Below are positions 9,246-10,635 of a stretch of 10,635 nt of DNA, in pieces. How positions within the stretch are numbered: position 1 is the stretch's first letter; every line of letters starts with the position of its first letter. The position numbers were made by a program, and so were the translations under genes. Below the pieces are notes generated by a model, which saw only the letters and a program-made list of their open reading frames with translations, ran no database searches and was not told the DNA's origin. The DNA is from Deinococcus sp. (GTDB lineage Bacteria; Deinococcota; Deinococci; Deinococcales; Deinococcaceae), in contig JAGLBF010000080.1 of assembly GCA_018260375.1 (NCBI GenBank), positions 1 through 10,635 of the forward strand. Direction: 5' to 3'.

Positions 9246-10147
9246 GCGCGGCGTATGTTGGGCACGGCAAAGGGTGCGCCGTATTCCTGCGCCGCTGCTT
9301 CTATGCCTGCAAAAAAGTAGTCGCCCACTGCCGCCACGCCGCCGCCTATCACAAAGACTTCGGGGTCAATGATTTTTTGTAAGTCAGTCAGTGCTATCCC
9401 AATACGGCGCAGCGCCAAGCCCACAATTTGCCCTGCTACCGCGTCACCTGCCTGGGCCAGTGCAAAGGCTTCGGGGGTACTAACGCGGCGGTTCAAGGCG
9501 TAGCTTGTGTCTCTGGCAATGGCGGTACCGCTCGCTACGGCCTCGAGTGAGCCGTCTAAGCCTGCTCCGCTGATGGGGCCACCAGGCAGCGCCATGATAT
9601 GACCCACCTCGCCTGCCATGCCGTTGTGCCCGTGCCACAGCCGCCCGCCTATCACCACGCCCCCGCCGATGCCGGTAGACACTGTGATGTACATGCTGCT
9701 GTGGGTGCCACGCGCCGCGCCCAAATGAGCCTCGGCAAGCGCGGCGGCGCGGGCGTCATTCTCAAGCACCACATGCAGGCCTGCCGCTTGCTGACCGGCT
9801 GCCTGCTGCCCCGCTCCTGCTTCAAAGCCTAGGCGCTCACGCAACCCCGCGACCACAGGCACGTCATTAAAGCCGTAGATGTTGGGCGCAAACCGCACCC
9901 TCTGACGGTCGGCGCTCAGCGGCCCCGGCGCCCCCACGCCGATACGTTGTACTTCAGGGTGCTTGGCGAGCAGCTCACGCACCTGCGCCGCTACCGCGTC
10001 CAGCACCGCCTCCCAACCCGTGTCCGGCGTAGCAATGGTACTTGCGTCTTGCACCGTCTCGCCGCGCAGCACGCCGCAGGCGATTTTGGTGCCGCCAATA
10101 TCTACACCAATACTGACTAGGTTGTTAAAAAAAGGCTCTGTTGTCAT
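9194..10147 (-). CDS. ROK-family sugar kinase (glucokinase-like), zinc cysteines missing
   Basis: A cytosolic ATP-dependent hexokinase-type enzyme of the ROK family, 317 aa. The N-terminal phosphate loop GVDIGGTK is at 14-21, the catalytic base at D131 in ENDARA, the glycine-rich TGIGGGVVIGG at 158-168, the sugar-contacting GEVGH at 180-184, and a C-terminal FVIGGGV at 265-271. ROK kinases normally carry CxCGxxGCxE just after GEVGH to bind zinc with its His. Here the three cysteines are S193, A195 and S200, while the Gly and Glu positions remain. A GQQAA tandem repeat (113-122) enlarges the loop before ENDA. Start ATG 10147 was chosen because the phosphate loop then lies 13 residues in and AGGGG sits five bases upstream; a longer version from 10210 lacks such support. 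Glucokinase is likely, but N-acetylglucosamine, N-acetylmannosamine or fructose kinase is possible. A transcriptional repressor is unlikely because there is no HTH domain. Confidence 0.9.
   Translation of the reverse strand: MTTEPFFNNLVSIGVDIGGTKIACGVLRGETVQDASTIATPDTGWEAVLDAVAAQVRELLAKHPEVQRIGVGAPGPLSADRQRVRFAPNIYGFNDVPVVAGLRERLGFEAGAGQQAAGQQAAGLHVVLENDARAAALAEAHLGAARGTHSSMYITVSTGIGGGVVIGGRLWHGHNGMAGEVGHIMALPGGPISGAGLDGSLEAVASGTAIARDTSYALNRRVSTPEAFALAQAGDAVAGQIVGLALRRIGIALTDLQKIIDPEVFVIGGGVAAVGDYFFAGIEAAAQEYGAPFAVPNIRRAQLGANVGVIGAALAAG
9782..9811 (-). repeat. 15-bp imperfect tandem repeat within the ROK gene
   Basis: On the minus strand, GGGCAGCAGGCAGCC is followed by GGTCAGCAAGCGGCA. Both encode GQQAA (residues 113-117 and 118-122), and the differences all fall at third codon positions. 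The duplication sits in a variable loop just before the catalytic ENDA segment. The silent divergence suggests it is older than the perfect 15-bp duplication in pgeF and kept at protein level. Confidence 0.8.
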
Positions 10148-10236
10148 ATAAACCCCTAAAGCGAATTGTGTTAATGATAATGAATGAACGGTGGTTGATA
10201 GAAACAGCAAATCTTGACTTTGCTGGTGTGTTATCC

Positions 10237-10242
10237 AGTATA
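10237..10242 (-). promoter_or_regulatory. -10-like box upstream of the ROK gene
   Basis: On the minus strand the hexamer TATACT lies about 90 bases upstream of the ROK start, with no convincing -35 at 17 bp (AGCTTT). If used, transcription would start near 10230 and leave a leader of about 83 nt. Otherwise the kinase would be read through from the small upstream gene, since no terminator is seen between them. Confidence 0.3.
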
Positions 10243-10257
10243 ACCCCTGCCCACAAG

Positions 10258-10551
10258 TTAAAGCTCTTCTTCGAGCAGCGCCTCTGCTTCGGCGTACTGT
10301 ACTTCAGGTACATAAAGCCCCACGTCCCCCAGGTAGCCGCCTGTTTCTATCTCGATGACGGGCGAGGCCATCACCCACTGAAACGGCGTGCGTACCACAC
10401 TGACCACGCCGTGCTGGGCTAGCAAACGGCGCACGCTTTCGGCAATCAGGCGCGGCAGGGTGTCAAAGTGCACCCAGTAGTCGCCCTGGTACAGCACGCG
10501 CTCAGGCACTGCTTTAGCCACAGGCAAGTCAAACGGGGTAAGGTCGCTCAT
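10258..10551 (-). CDS. Small conserved-type protein, DUF2007-like
   Basis: A 97-aa acidic cytosolic protein without signal peptide or membrane segment. The pattern LIAESVRRLLAQHGVVSVV, then a strand-rich middle, then DVGLYVPEVQYAEAEALLEEEL looks like DUF2007 ('putative signal-transducing protein'). That family has a helix, a GI-type turn into a strand, and a final 'LxVP...A..LL' segment. The match is by eye and the function is unknown. ATG 10551 has no Shine-Dalgarno sequence; a TANNNT box (TACACT) ends nine bases before it, as for a leaderless or nearly leaderless mRNA. The ROK kinase lies 110 bp downstream on the same strand and may share the transcript. Confidence 0.65.
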   Translation of the reverse strand: MSDLTPFDLPVAKAVPERVLYQGDYWVHFDTLPRLIAESVRRLLAQHGVVSVVRTPFQWVMASPVIEIETGGYLGDVGLYVPEVQYAEAEALLEEEL

Positions 10552-10560
10552 GTCAGCCGT

Positions 10561-10566
10561 AGTGTA
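10561..10566 (-). promoter_or_regulatory. Leaderless-type -10 box of the DUF2007-like gene
   Basis: On the minus strand TACACT (TANNNT) is separated by nine bases from the ATG at 10551, so transcription would start at, or 1-3 nt before, the start codon. A weak -35 (TTCCTG) lies 18 bp upstream. Leaderless genes with TANNNT close to the start are well documented in Deinococcus. A short dyad, GCCAG-GAAT-CTGGC (10583-10596), overlaps the -35 area. Confidence 0.4.
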
Positions 10567-10635
10567 GCAAGGCGCTACTCACGCCAGGAATCTGGCCTGA
10601 TGATAGCGGGCTGTTGCTGGATATGACGCGCTTAG

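Noticed and set aside
10170..10188. Fur-box-like GTTAATGATAATGAATGAA upstream of the ROK gene
   Set aside because: It matches about 13 of 19 positions of the classical Fur box, but only as direct GATAAT-like hexamers; the inverted half is missing. In an AT-rich spacer this is easily chance.
10583..10596. Palindrome GCCAG-GAAT-CTGGC as an operator or terminator
   Set aside because: A 5-bp stem with no T-tract on either side. It overlaps a weak -35 and could be an operator, but evidence is too thin for a separate feature.
10623..10635. ATG at the right edge as the start of a divergent gene
   Set aside because: Only four codons are visible and there is no clear ribosome-binding site or promoter.

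Overview
The window most resembles a chromosomal segment of a Deinococcota bacterium (Deinococcus or a relative), judged by eye and not by any search. The main clue is the long type IV pilus assembly ATPase of 893 aa with several stacked N-terminal GSPII/MshEN-type modules, an architecture known from Thermus thermophilus PilF. It is followed by its PilT retraction partner. Base composition is moderately GC-rich, starts are mostly ATG, and TANNNT-type -10 boxes lie very close to two start codons, which fits the leaderless transcripts known in Deinococcus.

Layout, left to right. (1) A tRNA-Asn(GUU) gene with encoded CCA, a good promoter and a strong intrinsic terminator (34-214). (2) About 200 bp with nested inverted repeats, possibly a structured leader. 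(3) A coupled pair, pgeF/yfiH-like (multicopper polyphenol-oxidase fold) and a yqeG-like HAD phosphatase, sharing an ATGA overlap. (4) A 238-bp gap with a promoter candidate and a possible 45-codon small gene that carries a 4 x 12-bp tandem repeat and ends in an ATGA overlap with pilB. (5) pilB and pilT, separated by a 218-bp gap that is open in one frame from end to end. (6) A 226-bp gap rich in inverted repeats. (7) Two tandem, translationally coupled CNNM/CBS/CorC-type membrane proteins. (8) A short convergent gap with repeats and a 54-codon ORF behind a strong Shine-Dalgarno sequence. (9) On the minus strand, a ROK-family sugar kinase that has lost all three zinc-ligand cysteines, preceded by a small DUF2007-like protein with a leaderless-type promoter. 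The last ~85 bp hold no supportable gene.

How the genes work together: PilB and PilT are the antagonistic extension and retraction motors of type IV pili, which drive twitching and natural transformation. The other pairs look like housekeeping modules: cell-wall precursor or nucleoside quality control plus a HAD phosphatase, divalent-cation transport or efflux, and sugar phosphorylation. I see no mobile element, CRISPR array, phage gene or obvious defence system. The points most worth following up are the candidate small genes around pilB/pilT and after the CNNM pair, the cysteine-less ROK kinase, and the uneven conservation of the c-di-GMP-type motifs in PilB.
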